Shown here: piece after piece, positions 8,743 to 18,779 of the stretch
How the letters are laid out: each line of letters starts with the position of its first letter
Position numbering within the stretch: the stretch's first letter is position 1
Origin: Mesostigma viride
Lineage: Eukaryota > Streptophyta > Mesostigmatophyceae > Mesostigmatales > Mesostigmataceae
DNA: 64,000 nt
Reading direction: 5' to 3'
NCBI GenBank assembly: GCA_009746045.1
Contig: RPFO01000970.1
Span: forward strand, 35,536-99,535
Notes under the pieces: model-generated
The model's input: the letters and a program-made list of their open reading frames with translations, nothing else
What the model was told of the DNA's origin: nothing
Database searches by the model: none
Program-made: the position numbers and the translations under genes

Positions 8743-10371
8743 TTGTCAACAGTGGACCTTACACCATCGGATGCCCCCGTTCTCGTGATGGCGACATTCA
8801 ATGAAGATGTCACGGGTTTTGATCTATCAGATATCGACGTGACAAACGGAACGGCAGTCGGCCTATTTTTAGGTGCACCGGCGACGTACTTTTTTGACAT
8901 AACAAATATCACAGGTTCGGTCCCAACCACGGTTTCCGTGAAAGAAAATAAGGTAACAGGGGTGTCTGGTGCGTACAACGAAGACTCTAATCTGTTATCA
9001 TTCACCTACACCCCTCCTCCCACCGCCGTCACGCTTGCTACAGCGGCAGGGACGTATCCAACCACAAGCCCCGTCACAATGGATGTCACATTTGACAAGC
9101 CCGTGACCGGGTTTGGTAGCGGGGACATCTACGTGAACAACGGAACAGTGTCGTCGGTAACCGGTACCGGGGCATCATACCAGTTCGCAGTGACACCGAC
9201 CACTCCATACTCCCAAACGACCGTGAGGGTGGTCGATGGCACGACGGTAGGCGAATTCGGGGTGACAAACGCCGAGTCCAACACGGTCGCGTTCACCTAC
9301 TCCCCGCCGCCTACAATCACCCTCGCGACTTCGGCCGGGGCAACACCGTCCACGAGCCCAGTCGGCGCGACGGCCACCTTCAGCCGGTCAGTCGCTGGTT
9401 TCGCGCTCGGGGACATTGTCGTTACCAACGGGACGGCGTCCAACTTGGTGCAGGTAAACGCGGCGTTTTACACGTTCGACGTGTCAGGAACCTCGAACAC
9501 GTTGACGACTGTCAGCGTGGGTTCCAACGCGGCGACAGACTCTGTGTCGGGTAACGGGAACTCAGCGTCTAACCCTCTTACTTTTACGTATACGCCAGTT
9601 TACAACCCCGCAACAGACCCCAATCTGTTCGCGTGGTACGATCCGTCCGACAGCGCCACGGTGTTCAGCGACACATCTGGCACAACCCAGCAAAACACGA
9701 CAGGTGGGAACGTGATGCGCGTGAACGACAAGGGGCCGAACGGGTACCACGTGACGCAGGCCACTTCCTCCAAGTGTCCTACGCTGGACACGACGGAACT
9801 AAACTCGAAACGGTCCCTCCGTTTTATTAACTCGCGGTCTGGCTTGTTGGAGTCCGTGAACAATTTCTGGAATGCGGTCGGGGTAAGTGCGAGTGTTTTT
9901 ATAGTCGCCAAACAGCTTACGACTGCAACGTATCCAGAAACAGGGAGTTTTACGGGTATTAGAGGTTATATGCTTGGATCGTCGAACGGCAATTGTTATC
10001 TCATGTCTTATCAGTCACAGGCACAGATCGTTATGCTATTCGCTCCCGGTTCTGTATACGAAACCGTGAGCACCAGGGCTCAGTTCTTTGATAATAGTAC
10101 ACACGTTCTGGCGCTTTCATGCAACAGCAGTACAAACGCCTTTCTCACCCGCTTCGACGGACGACCCGGCTATGACAGAACAGGTTCGGACCCTATACTT
10201 GGTTCAGGGAATCTTTCTATTGGAGGAGACTCGGCCAACGCGAGTCGTGCTTTTGATGGGTGGATCGGCGAGATCCTTATCTACAACACCGCCAAAACGT
10301 CAGCGGAGCTTGAGGTGATCCGCGGCTACCTCGCAGCCAAGTGGGGGGCACCGTTAACTCCTCCAGCATAG
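8743..10371 (+). CDS. Fibre/spike-like protein: three Ig-like repeats plus LamG-like domain, N-terminus lost
   Basis: The frame encodes 542 residues. Three repeats of about 90 residues (approximate starts 1, 93 and 184) share a pattern of LATxAGxxPxTSPV, then TFxxxVxGFxxGDIxVxNGT and FTYxPPP, which fits bacterial-type Ig-like folds. From about residue 280 a different domain begins FAWYDPSDSATVFSD with DKGPNGYH and ends WIGEILIYN ... YLAAKWG, the pattern of LamG/concanavalin-like lectin folds. Such architecture suits a virion fibre that binds glycans on the algal surface. The only start available is TTG at 8743, seven bases from the transposon end, so the true N-terminus was cut by the insertion or lies in the open frame before 3794. 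Confidence 0.65.
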   Translation: MSTVDLTPSDAPVLVMATFNEDVTGFDLSDIDVTNGTAVGLFLGAPATYFFDITNITGSVPTTVSVKENKVTGVSGAYNEDSNLLSFTYTPPPTAVTLATAAGTYPTTSPVTMDVTFDKPVTGFGSGDIYVNNGTVSSVTGTGASYQFAVTPTTPYSQTTVRVVDGTTVGEFGVTNAESNTVAFTYSPPPTITLATSAGATPSTSPVGATATFSRSVAGFALGDIVVTNGTASNLVQVNAAFYTFDVSGTSNTLTTVSVGSNAATDSVSGNGNSASNPLTFTYTPVYNPATDPNLFAWYDPSDSATVFSDTSGTTQQNTTGGNVMRVNDKGPNGYHVTQATSSKCPTLDTTELNSKRSLRFINSRSGLLESVNNFWNAVGVSASVFIVAKQLTTATYPETGSFTGIRGYMLGSSNGNCYLMSYQSQAQIVMLFAPGSVYETVSTRAQFFDNSTHVLALSCNSSTNAFLTRFDGRPGYDRTGSDPILGSGNLSIGGDSANASRAFDGWIGEILIYNTAKTSAELEVIRGYLAAKWGAPLTPPA

Positions 10372-10409
10372 GCCTCTATAACTAAATATCTATCCATATC
10401 ATGTAAGCA

Positions 10410-11125
10410 ATGGACTATCCAAATTATTACCAGATAGTACTTGACAGCGAGGCCTCATCGAGTGACAGTGACGTCGAGAACGCGGCATTTCGTTTTAAAA
10501 TTAAGCCAGATCCGAGTGCTCCCATCATCGACGGGGATTGGAGAGGCGGGCTTCACTTTGCATCCATTGCGGGGATCGAAAGCACCCCCCCACATGTGCT
10601 CATTGGCTTGGTATCCCCCAGTTTCTTGGGTGGTGAGCACAATTTGGACCAGGGGGTTGTGCTGGGATCAGAAATATGCAAAAAAGCAACAGCAACCACG
10701 ACCACTTTCGACTATTCTTTGATCAATGATCACGCATATTTCAATTTGAGGAATCCACATCTCTTTAGGAACGGAGGCATTCTGGAGATAATAAGGTTGG
10801 CCCACATAGATAGGGACGTAGGAGACACGGAATATCAAAACGTTGCTGCATATGAATCTTTCGTCTGCGTGTTACAATTTGAGAGGGTGCGAGGTTTTAC
10901 TAAATGCAAATGTCACGGTAAGTAATTTCTGTGCATTATACGACAATATGTATGGGTGGATGCCTTGGAAAATTCACATTGGTGGACACCCTGGAGAATT
11001 CGTTCAGGCGTATGAGAAACGACCCCGAGTACGCGCGAGCTTACGAGTCCGTTTACCTGAATTCACGTCCCAGAACTCGCCACGTGGTAGAGGCCACTCT
11101 GGACTTGCATCACTGCAAATTTTAG
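10410..11125 (+). pseudogene. Unknown virus-like element protein, two frame breaks
   Basis: The first frame (10410-10925) encodes MDYPNYYQIVLDSEASSSDSD and a long beta-rich region with LASIAGIE-like and FDYSLINDHAYFN segments. Near 10890 the reading continues better in a second frame (LLNANVTVSNFCALYDNMYGW) and near 10990 in a third (LENSFRRMRNDPEYARAYES), ending TAG at 11123-11125. Together they give about 238 residues. No family is recognised; it may be a minor capsid or attachment protein given its place after the fibre gene. The three-frame reading is my inference; the first frame alone has a plausible end at 10925. Confidence 0.45.
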
Positions 11126-11274
11126 CCAAGTTCGACACTTGTGCAAGTCTCGCCACCTTCGCGCCCTGTCCAGGCCGTGCCAGCAGACGTAACGGACCTT
11201 TGCACACGGTGCACAAATAGGCAAAATCACGTGCAGGTCACGCATCTCACGTTGCAAGCCCTCTGCCGGTAGCC

Positions 11275-11850
11275 ATGGCTTCCCGAAACGCAGGGCCTTG
11301 CGAGAAGGCGCTGGCTACGCTTGGGAAATACCTCGATAGTCTCGAGGACGGCCAGACAAAGATATCGGACCAGCTCGTATACCTGACGCATCAGGTCTCC
11401 CTTTTGTCCGGGGCACCCGGTGCTGTTGGAGGCACCGGCCCTACCTGCGAGGTTTTCAAGATTCACGACGCTGGATATGACGATGTCGACCGCAAGACGC
11501 CCAAAATTTGCGTCGAGTGGGTCTACGAGAGGAACGCGGCAAGGCCGAGGAAGGTCGAGGACCGATGTGAGTGGATTCGCCTCGACCAAGCCGACGGATG
11601 CGTTAAGATGGTCGACGAATTCGTCGATGGCTTCTCCAAATCCAAGCGCCAGCCAGGCATCGCCCCCGTTACCCTCTACAAGGCATGGGAGGAGGCAAAG
11701 AAGGGTTTCGAGGACGCAAAGACCGCCACTTCCCATGGCAGGAAGAGGAGCCGCGAGGAAGCGTCAAACTCCCACGGCCATGTCTACAAGAGGAAGACCA
11801 GCTCGAACGTTGTGAAGAGCCAGACTGGAAACTCCAAGGACAAGGAGTAG
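11275..11850 (+). CDS. Unknown protein with basic nuclear-targeting-like tail
   Basis: The 191-residue protein starts at ATG 11275 and is intact. The middle contains CEVFKIHDAGYDDVDR, KICVEWVYERN and CEWIRLDQADGCVKMVDEF, a compact mixed alpha/beta region. The tail from about residue 158 is rich in Lys/Arg/Ser (GRKRSREE, VYKRKTSS) and resembles a nuclear localisation signal or DNA-binding tail. It is the last gene before the hairpin array and is on the same strand as the virus-like genes, so it probably belongs to that element, but a host origin cannot be excluded. Function unknown. Confidence 0.5.
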   Translation: MASRNAGPCEKALATLGKYLDSLEDGQTKISDQLVYLTHQVSLLSGAPGAVGGTGPTCEVFKIHDAGYDDVDRKTPKICVEWVYERNAARPRKVEDRCEWIRLDQADGCVKMVDEFVDGFSKSKRQPGIAPVTLYKAWEEAKKGFEDAKTATSHGRKRSREEASNSHGHVYKRKTSSNVVKSQTGNSKDKE

Positions 11851-12164
11851 AGTGTCGTCTTGTTGACGACGGCAACGAGCTTGCCATTTCGCTCTTGTTG
11901 AGCTGATAACGAATGTGAACGTGATATAAATTTTAATGAATTCGTTTATGCAGTATACAACGCGTCAATGCATGCTGAAAACAATTTTCATTCGTCTCGA
12001 AATGCAGTTCTAACTATGGGGTAAACATCCAGAGTAAACCTCTCATGCATCGACACAGGTCGTATGGGATTCTTGCATAGGTCGTATGAGTTTCCAGAGG
12101 TTACACAGAGTAATCTCTTTGCTCACCCCGCCGCGCGGCCCTCGCCGCCTCCCTCACCATGCGA

Positions 12165-12790
12165 GGACATGGCGAAAAATTGGGCGTTCTTTTTCTTAAG
12201 AGTAAGTACGTGCAATTTTTCGCCACCTCCAACAACCCACGCCACCTCAGCACCGGCCAGTGGGGGGAGGTGGCGAAAAATTGTCCGTTCTTTCTCTTAA
12301 GAGTAACTAAGGACAATTTTTCGCCATCACTCTCACACCTTGACAAAAACACCTCCTATGACCCGCGCCAAGGGGTGGCAGGGTGGCGAAAAATTGTCCG
12401 TTCTTTCTCTTAAGAGTAACTAAGGACAATTTTTCGCCATCCTTGTCACACCTTGACAACACACCTCCCATGACCCGCGCCAAGGGGTGGCGGGTGGCGA
12501 AAAATTGTCCGTTCTTTCTCTTAAGAGTAACTAAGGACAATTTTTCGCCATCCTTGTCACACCTTGACAACACACCTCCTATGACCCGCGCCAAGGGGTG
12601 GCGGGTGGCGAAAAATTGTCCGTTCTTTCTCTTAAGAGTAACTAAGGACAATTTTTCGCCATCCTTGTCACACCTTGACAACACACCTCCTATGACCCGC
12701 GCCAAGGGGTGGCGGGTGGCGAAAAATTGTCCGTTCTTTCTCTTAAGAGTAACTAAGGACAATTTTTCGCCATCCTTGTCACACCCCAAA
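12165..12790. repeat. Six tandem units of about 111 bp, each with a long perfect hairpin
   Basis: Each unit contains GGCGAAAAATTGTCC, a centre with CTTAAGAG, and the reverse complement GGACAATTTTTCGCC. Unit starts at GGCG are 12272, 12385, 12496, 12607 and 12718, with a diverged first unit near 12172. The spacing is 113 bp and then exactly 111 bp. Linkers carry TTGTCACACCTTGACAAC and ATGACCCGCGCCAAGGGG. Long open frames on both strands here are produced by the repeat and are not genes. Confidence 0.85.
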
Positions 12791-13059
12791 CACACCATCA
12801 CAACTGCCGGGGGGGTGGTGACAGATGCCAGCCTAAATGTCACAACCTGGTGAGCAGTGCCCCCCTCATAGGCCATGGGGTCAAGGAAAGTCTGGAGACG
12901 GGTTTGGGTTCAGGGTTTAGGTTTTAGCTAGGGTGAGACCCCATCCTAGGCCGCGGTCACTATAGGGTCACTATAGGGGTGGCAGATGCCAGCATAAGGG
13001 TGGTGCACATTTGCTAGTCGCGATGACGGAATGATGACGGAATGATGATGGAAGATAAT
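12791..13059. other. Intergenic stretch with telomere-like motif, no gene seen
   Basis: The region contains GGGTTTGGGTTCAGGGTTTAGGTTTTAG near 12900-12930, a weak likeness to plant/algal TTTAGGG telomere repeats, and a GTCACTATAGG duplication near 12957-12976. I see no gene. Confidence 0.3.
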
Positions 13060-13350
13060 TAATTAATTAATTATCAACATCACTCCGTTGGGAGTCAATG
13101 TAGCACATATCCCTGAGACTGGGCATATGGCTACTTCCTGCTCTAGGCTACTTCCTGCAAGGGTGGGAATGTAAGCGACCCTTGCTCTAGGTGCACCAGG
13201 GCACCTGCACCCTCATAATCTTCACACTATGCCCAGCTAAGGGGGAGTATGTTATGTGGGGGAAGATCATCATGGCTATGCAAGAGCTAGGGCATGGCTT
13301 CTCGACAGAGAGCATCTCTCTGCATGGCATAGCATGGCTAAATTCTTAAT
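13060..13350 (-). repeat. Copy of the ORF1-LINE 3' tail family
   Basis: After (TTAA)n at 13056-13076, the words CTCCGTTGGGAGT and TGTAGCACATATCCCTGAG are shared with copies at 35370 and 52420. The latter two lie just 3' of ORF1 genes on the minus strand, so this is probably a 5'-truncated copy of the same retrotransposon family. Confidence 0.55.
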
Positions 13351-14021
13351 GAAACATCCATTAAAAATTAAATTAAATTATAACATGCCTCCGTCGGGAG
13401 GTCATGTAGCACATATTCCATGATGGATGGGGTGGAGGAAGCCGCGTAATCGAACTATACTAACTCTAAGCTATCTAGAAAATCCTAACTACACTACTCA
13501 TCAAAACGCCTCCTCCGCTTGGGGGGAGATGGCTTGCCCACAGGGTCGGGCGTGTGCGCCTTGACAATCTTCTTCCACCGCGTCTTGTCCTGCATGACAG
13601 TCCAAAGACGGGAGAGAGAGTGGATGCGGTGCTCAAACTGGGCTGGGACCACTAGGTCGTCCAGCAACATCTGAACGTAGTTCGTGACAGGTTTCCCTAC
13701 CCGTTTGGGAATGTCCGCGGGGCCAGGCCAGGTCAGAATGTGCCGCCCTGGCTGGCCAAGCCGCTGGGGGCCGGCCAGACCGAGGGTGGTGTCCACCTGG
13801 CTGGTGCGGGCAAGGTGTCCTACAAATGCTATCCTTCGCTGCATGCCTAATCTCGTCCGAAACACGAGGCATGCCATGATACAAAGACTCTGATGACGGA
13901 CGCTCGGAAAAACCTACGTAAAAAGGACCTGTCGGAGCATCCTGTAAACCGTGCCGTCTAGCCTAGCTGCCAGTTTGGGTGGGAGGGTCCACGCCTCGGC
14001 GCCATACGTGAGCACCGTGAG

Positions 14022-15369
14022 CAGTGATGATTCATACGCCGTATTATACGCCGTATTTAGCGTATTATGCGCGATACGCAAGCGGCGCGTACGAAAATGG
14101 GGTACTGTCATACGCAACGCGTATTTTTGCGCATTTTTGCGTATTTTCGCGTATTTTTGGCATATTTTTGGCTTACGAGGTGGGTGCATTTGCTTGCCTA
14201 GACTGCGGCGCGCCAACCTGTAGTAGGAACAAATAATTGCGTGATGAGCTAGCTAGTGTATAGTGCACTAAAGCTAAAAGCGCGTTCATTGTGACTTGTG
14301 AAGGCGGGAAGGTGAAGGCGGGAAGGCTGAAGATTCATCATCAAGAGGGTGATAAGCAACAGTATATTTGGAAATAAACGTACACCTATTTATCTGGATC
14401 AAGAAGGTGATAAGGTGTGCCAGCAACGTCGTGGTCGTCTGGCACCTAGATCGTAGCATATCGACATCCAGGCATGGCTGACACGTGAGTCAATGGAACA
14501 CGATGATGATGTGCGGCCCGATGAAGAAGAGGCCACATCCGAAACTGTCTGGACATACATTAGCAAAGAGCGCATCCTCAAGAATCGGCAGCAGACAAAT
14601 AACTACTACATGGATGATGGAGTACTCCGTTACAGGCTGCTGGTCGAGCAGGCGGAGAAGGAAAGCAATACCAGGAAGAGGAAGGCGACTAGTGACGCCA
14701 AGAAGCAGGCTGATGTGCGGGCGGCACTTAAAGACAGGCTTGCAGACGTTGTAGAAACCGACGCCTCTAACTGGGTGTCCCCTCATGCCAGCAACACCTC
14801 GGGGCGCGCTGCTGGGGCGGCTGGGCCAAGCGGATCATCAAAGGGCCAATCCACCGACGGTAATTTGCCCGCACCTTATGGGCTCAGCAAAGAGCAGCTG
14901 GACGAGGAGCTGTGCGAGGCATTCATTTGCGCCTTTCAATGCCATCGACGCCCTTCAATGTCATCGACACCTCGGGGCAATGTATAGTGCATGCATATCT
15001 TGAGTTCTACAAATTTATTATCCTTTCCAGTGAGTTGTGCATTGATACTGGTATTGATACTTAGTTGCATGTTGTCTCGATTTTGAAGAGAAACTATCAA
15101 GTTAGACCGTTAGAAACTAAGCTTGTATTTAGGTAGTGGTGGCAATGCCAAAGGTCATGCTATATATGTCATGTATAGGCAAAAGGTATGGAAAAACACC
15201 AGCAGACTATGCTTGGTTGCTCAGAATGTTGAAAACCCCTCAAAATCATGCCAAAAAAGGGGTTTTCAACGGTTAGCGTACGATCAGCGTATAATACATT
15301 ATACACCGCGTATTATACATTATACACCTGGGGCCGCGTACGACGCGTATCGCGTATGAATCATCACTG
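14022..15369. mobile_element. hAT-type DNA transposon with 8-bp target duplication
   Basis: The ends are CAGTGATGATTCATACG and its reverse complement. Both sides are flanked by the 8-bp direct repeat ACCGTGAG (14014-14021 and 15370-15377). CAG-starting termini with 8-bp duplications define the hAT superfamily. Subterminal GTATTATACGC-like words lie at both ends. Removing the 1348-bp element and one duplication rejoins the interrupted reverse transcriptase. Confidence 0.85.
14493..14987 (+). CDS. Truncated hAT-associated N-terminal protein
   Basis: The 164-residue frame lies inside the hAT element. Its start, ETVWTYISKERILKNRQQTNNYY, parallels the minus-strand ORF at 18333-18779 (AVWEFVKKERIVVNGLLTNNY), where it is followed by a CLQC zinc pair typical of BED fingers. 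Here the cysteines are missing. No catalytic DDE region is present, so the element could move only with a transposase supplied elsewhere. The 3' half is Ser/Gly-rich and may be noncoding. Confidence 0.4.
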   Translation: MEHDDDVRPDEEEATSETVWTYISKERILKNRQQTNNYYMDDGVLRYRLLVEQAEKESNTRKRKATSDAKKQADVRAALKDRLADVVETDASNWVSPHASNTSGRAAGAAGPSGSSKGQSTDGNLPAPYGLSKEQLDEELCEAFICAFQCHRRPSMSSTPRGNV

Positions 15370-15733
15370 ACCGTGAGGACGAGGACCTTGAAGAGCATGC
15401 GCTTGCGGTGCCCGCCCAGGCACTTCGAGCGCCAGTAGGGTGTGAGCGAACGGAGCTTGGCCCAGGCAAGGCCGATGCGGGTGTCCACATCGTCGGCGGT
15501 GTCAGGAAGCCAGCTCCCCAACAGCTTGAAGCGGTCGCGGAACGGGACCTCCGTCCCATCGAGCAGGCGCGGCAGCGGTGGTTTACTGGAGGCAACATCC
15601 ATGGGGGTCCCATTATAGGCATGGCTTGGCTAAGTTCTGAAGGCAACATCCATGGGGGCCATTGTGGGCGCACATGCGCGTGGGCCACATGCTAGGCTAA
15701 GCCTTACTAATCTACACTACTGGTATATATATT

Positions 15734-16247
15734 AAAAATATAATTACTTACAGCAGAGTGAAATCACTCAAACCAAAGCAAACGCCCAGCTATAAACCTA
15801 TATACAGAGCCATGTCAAAGCTCTATACTACGATAAGACCAATGGAAACGCCTAACGGGAGGAACCTAATAGCCCTGCTGCACCGCAAAATCAGCCCGCG
15901 TACGGCGGAGCATGATGTCAGCCATGGCCCGAGTCAGCGCCACCGACAAGCGCTGACGCCAATATGACGTCCAGGTCCGCGCCGACCATGGGGCCCGCTG
16001 GCCCTCCAGGTCCAGCCGGTCCTCCCGGAGCCGGCAACACTCCTTGAAGAAGGCGGAGGTCAGGGGCCCCATGGCACCAAACTCCTCCAGGACAAAGGGC
16101 ACCACACGATGGTGCCCGACGTCGCCGTAGGCCAGGAGCTTGGCCCGCTCCGCCCGGTCCGCCGTGTAACCTGCCGTGAGGGAGGCCCCAGCCACGTGGC
16201 TAAGAGCCAAGGGCCGCGCCACCGAAACGTCAATATGGTACATATAT
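15734..16247 (-). mobile_element. 5'-truncated LINE insertion with 15-bp target duplication
   Basis: The direct repeat ACTGGTATATATATT occurs at 15719-15733 and 16248-16262. Between them, the minus strand carries the C-terminal LINE coding end and a 3' A/T-rich tail. The matching site in the related copy at 35838 lacks this segment, supporting insertion. Long direct duplications with a truncated 5' end are expected of target-primed reverse transcription. Confidence 0.7.
15866..16243 (-). pseudogene. C-terminal end of a LINE polymerase protein
   Basis: The minus-strand frame encodes ADRAERAKLLAYGDVGHHRV, PFVLEEFGAMGPLTSAFFKE and WRQRLSVALTRAMADIML, a segment I associate with the tail of algal and plant LINE polyproteins (VEFGALGP ... 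WRARLSVAL). It lacks any reverse transcriptase motif because the copy is 5'-truncated. It lies inside the 15734-16247 insertion. Confidence 0.5.
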
Positions 16248-16263
16248 ACTGGTATATATATTC

Positions 16264-17640
16264 CTAGTCTGAGGTGGCAGGAGGGGGCTGCCAGGGCTTG
16301 TGGTCAACGTGGATGATAGCCCCCCTCCAGTATACCGGCTTCCCCCTTGCGCTCTGCCGGAGCTGAAGGTAGGTCGGCCATAGCTCGCGTCGCCGCTGTT
16401 GCTGGGCCAGGGTCAAGTCGTCGTCCAGCGTGAAGCGAGTCTCCGAGAGCTTCTTGCGGCATTTAAGGAACGCCAGCTTGTCCGCCATGTACTTAAAGGT
16501 GAGGAGCACGGGTGCCGGGCCAGCCTTCCCCCGCGCGCGGGGGAGGCGGACAGCCGACATGTCCAGCTTGCACCAGTGAGTAACATGGGGGCAAGAATGG
16601 CGCGCTTAAATGCCTCAAGAAGGCTCGTGGAGGTCTCACCTGCCTGCTGGTCGAAGTGCTTGACGATGGCATTGTGGCTGCGCCGGGCGATGTCGGCTTC
16701 CTCGCGAAGGTCCAGGGCTTGTTGCTTGAGTTGTGCCGAGATGGTGGAGGTGGTGGAGGTGGTGTGCTGCTTAAGCAAGTCCGCCCAGGTGGAGGGAGCA
16801 TCGCCGGCCGGGCCAGCAGGAGCCGGCTGGGCGGCGATGTCCTTCACCGCCTGGGCGGTGAGGCCGGCGGTGTCATGCAAGCTCTCAAGGGCGTTGGCGG
16901 TGGCTTGAAGGCGTTGGTCGAGGTCGAAGAGCTGGGCTTTGATGTCGGCAGTGGAGGCGGAAATGGCAGTGGAGCCGGTGGCGGTGAGGTGAGGAAGTTC
17001 AGCAGCCAGCGAACCACCCATTCAATGCTGCGACGTCAGCAGCAAGGGGGGTCACGTGCTGCTGAAAGGCTTCCATGAGGATGGAACGGAGGGTGGGGGC
17101 GGAGATCAGGATGGAGCCCAGATCTCGCCGTCAGAGCGCTGGAGAAGGGAGTTGAGGATGGCGTGCTGGAGACGGGGGCGTGGGGAGCCGAAAACCATGC
17201 TGACGTTGTGCCAGCGGTTGCCGTCAGTGCAGAGGAGGCGGCCGGTGGCGTGGAGATGGAGGCACAGGTCGTAAAGCGAGGCGTAGTCCCCATAGAAGAT
17301 GCAGTGCATAGCACGGTCCGGGGACATATGTTGACCAGTCCAGTCGTGATCATCGACCTGGAAAGGTTGGAGCCGAAAGCGCGGTTCCGAGGGGCGTGAA
17401 GACCCTCCTGTTTGGTCGGCGGGGCGGGAGCGTTTAGGGTCAGGCAATGCCGATGGCGAGGCATTGAGCCCGGAAGGGTTCGGGGCGAGCACCAGACTGT
17501 GCGCGACTAGTGTCACCGCTGCCTTCCGGATCTGGCGAGGCTGCAGCCGCAGCTGCCGCATTTTCATGGGCGAGCGCATCCGCCAAACTGCGTTGCGTCG
17601 ACAGGCGTTTGCTCATCATATATTGCGTTTTAGATGCGGA
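16264..17640 (-). pseudogene. LINE ORF1 pseudogene, several frame breaks
   Basis: It reads on - as a damaged version of the intact ORF1 at 35844-37187. Frames at 17579-17106, 17021-16413 and 16560-16264 carry the shared segments FRLQPFQVDDHDW, DIKAQLFDLDQRLQATANALESL, WADLLKQHTTSTTSTI and LAFLKCRKKLSETRFTLDDDL. The protein is a non-LTR ORF1 type with a coiled coil and an RRM-like part, predicted to bind RNA. At least three frame breaks make it nonfunctional. Confidence 0.65.
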
Positions 17641-17929
17641 AAATTATATCAGCGTGTGCGTCTTAGAAAGACGAAGCGATAGTGATATTCACGGCTAAAT
17701 TCGGGGCTCAAACGTGAAAGTTATGAGCTCCGCCGTCAGCCATGGCTACCTCGTGCCAGGCTCGTGGCTCGTGGGAGATCATGTAGCACATATTCCTTGA
17801 TGGATGGGTGGGGTCCTTAATTATGACAACCATTAATTAATTGCTAAGTCATACGGCAAGAAGGTCCAGTTCCTGCGCCCAGAAGCCCAAAAGGCCAAAA
17901 CCAACATGGCAATAAACAAATGCAGGTAG

Positions 17930-18175
17930 CATCACCACCCATGCCATGAACATGCATCATGATGAGATGTAAAATCCCATCTATCTTAAGTTCTAGCTTG
18001 AGACATGCATCATTGCAGCAGGCAACCACCAATGATGCCATACACTGTCATGCACCATGGCAGCCATAAACACATATGCAGGCAGCCACCTGACCATGCC
18101 ATACATACAACGTCATGCACCATCATATGAGATGTAAAATCCTATCTATCTACAGTTCTGCTTGCTGTTGTGAAG
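17930..18175 (+). repeat. Tandem repeat with 165-bp period
   Basis: GAGATGTAAAATCC(C/T)ATCTATCT occurs at 17964 and 18129, and CATGCACCAT and GGCAGCCA(C/T) words recur with the same offset. It lies in noncoding sequence of the hAT remnant. Confidence 0.5.
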
Positions 18176-18332
18176 AGCCAACCTGGGCGTCGTGCCACTC
18201 AGAGGCGCTGCCCTCCACGAGGCCATCCCAGTTGAGTCGCTGCCGGCCTGCCGCTTGGTCACGAGCTCCATGTGGTCCGCTTGGCCACGCCTCTTCAGGT
18301 GCTTGGCCCTGAAAATCCCCTGCAAATACACC

Positions 18333-18779
18333 CTATATGCCTTCGGCGGATTGGGGCAAGGCTTCACATCCCGGCACCAAGGCTTGCCCACGATGTGGAG
18401 CTTTGCCCTGAGTGGCGCTCCCCTTCCAGGTAATGCCGCACTGAAGGCAGGATTGCTTGTAGTTGTTCGTCAGCAGGCCGTTCACTACAATGCGCTCCTT
18501 CTTGACGAACTCCCAAACGGCAGCCTTGGCCTGCTTTGCATCACCATCCCCCTCGTCCCCACTGTTGTCGGGGCCAGTAGGCTCCTCGTCCCCACCGTCA
18601 TTGTTATCGGCATCATCATCTAGCTCCAAGCTAGCAAGATGTCGTGCTCGGGCCACTTCGTACTTCGACTCTGACATGTCATCGTAGTTTATTCCGAGGT
18701 CAGGTTCCTTGCCTCGACCGTGCGCCGGCCATCGCTCTACTTTCCATGCAGCTAGTAAATGCCAGCACTGTGCTACCAA
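18333..18779 (-). pseudogene. BED-finger-like N-terminus of a hAT transposase
   Basis: On -, the frame has an acidic Asp/Glu-rich stretch, then KAAVWEFVKKERIVVNGLLT followed by CLQCGITWKG. A W-x2-F start followed by a C-x2-C pair is typical of the BED zinc finger found at the N-terminus of hAT transposases. The downstream His pair and the catalytic region are not visible, so it is a fragment. The hAT-like terminus at 19108 supports the assignment. Confidence 0.45.

Larger units (their letters stand above)
13494..15602 (-). pseudogene. LINE reverse transcriptase C-terminal region, interrupted by a hAT element
   Basis: Read on -, 15602-15378 encodes the post-RT segment FRDRFKLLGSWLPDTADDVD and KRMLFKVLVLTV. 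It continues at 14013-13914 with VLTYGAEAWTLPPKLAARLDG and then at 13877-13494 with QFEHRIHSLSRLWTVMQ and a basic end. These are typical of the region downstream of the palm domain in LINE polymerases of green algae. The hAT element at 14022-15369 splits the VLTVLTYG segment. Several frames are disturbed in 13630-13900, so the copy is dead. Its 3' end resembles 33960-34010 in the + copy (GTAGCACATATTCC). Confidence 0.65.

Noticed and set aside
12307-12876. Open frames on both strands across the hairpin array
   Set aside because: Unit length 111 is divisible by three, so frames stay open by chance; the peptides are just repeats.
12900-12930. Interstitial telomere (TTTAGGG-like words)
   Set aside because: Too short and irregular to call a telomere remnant.
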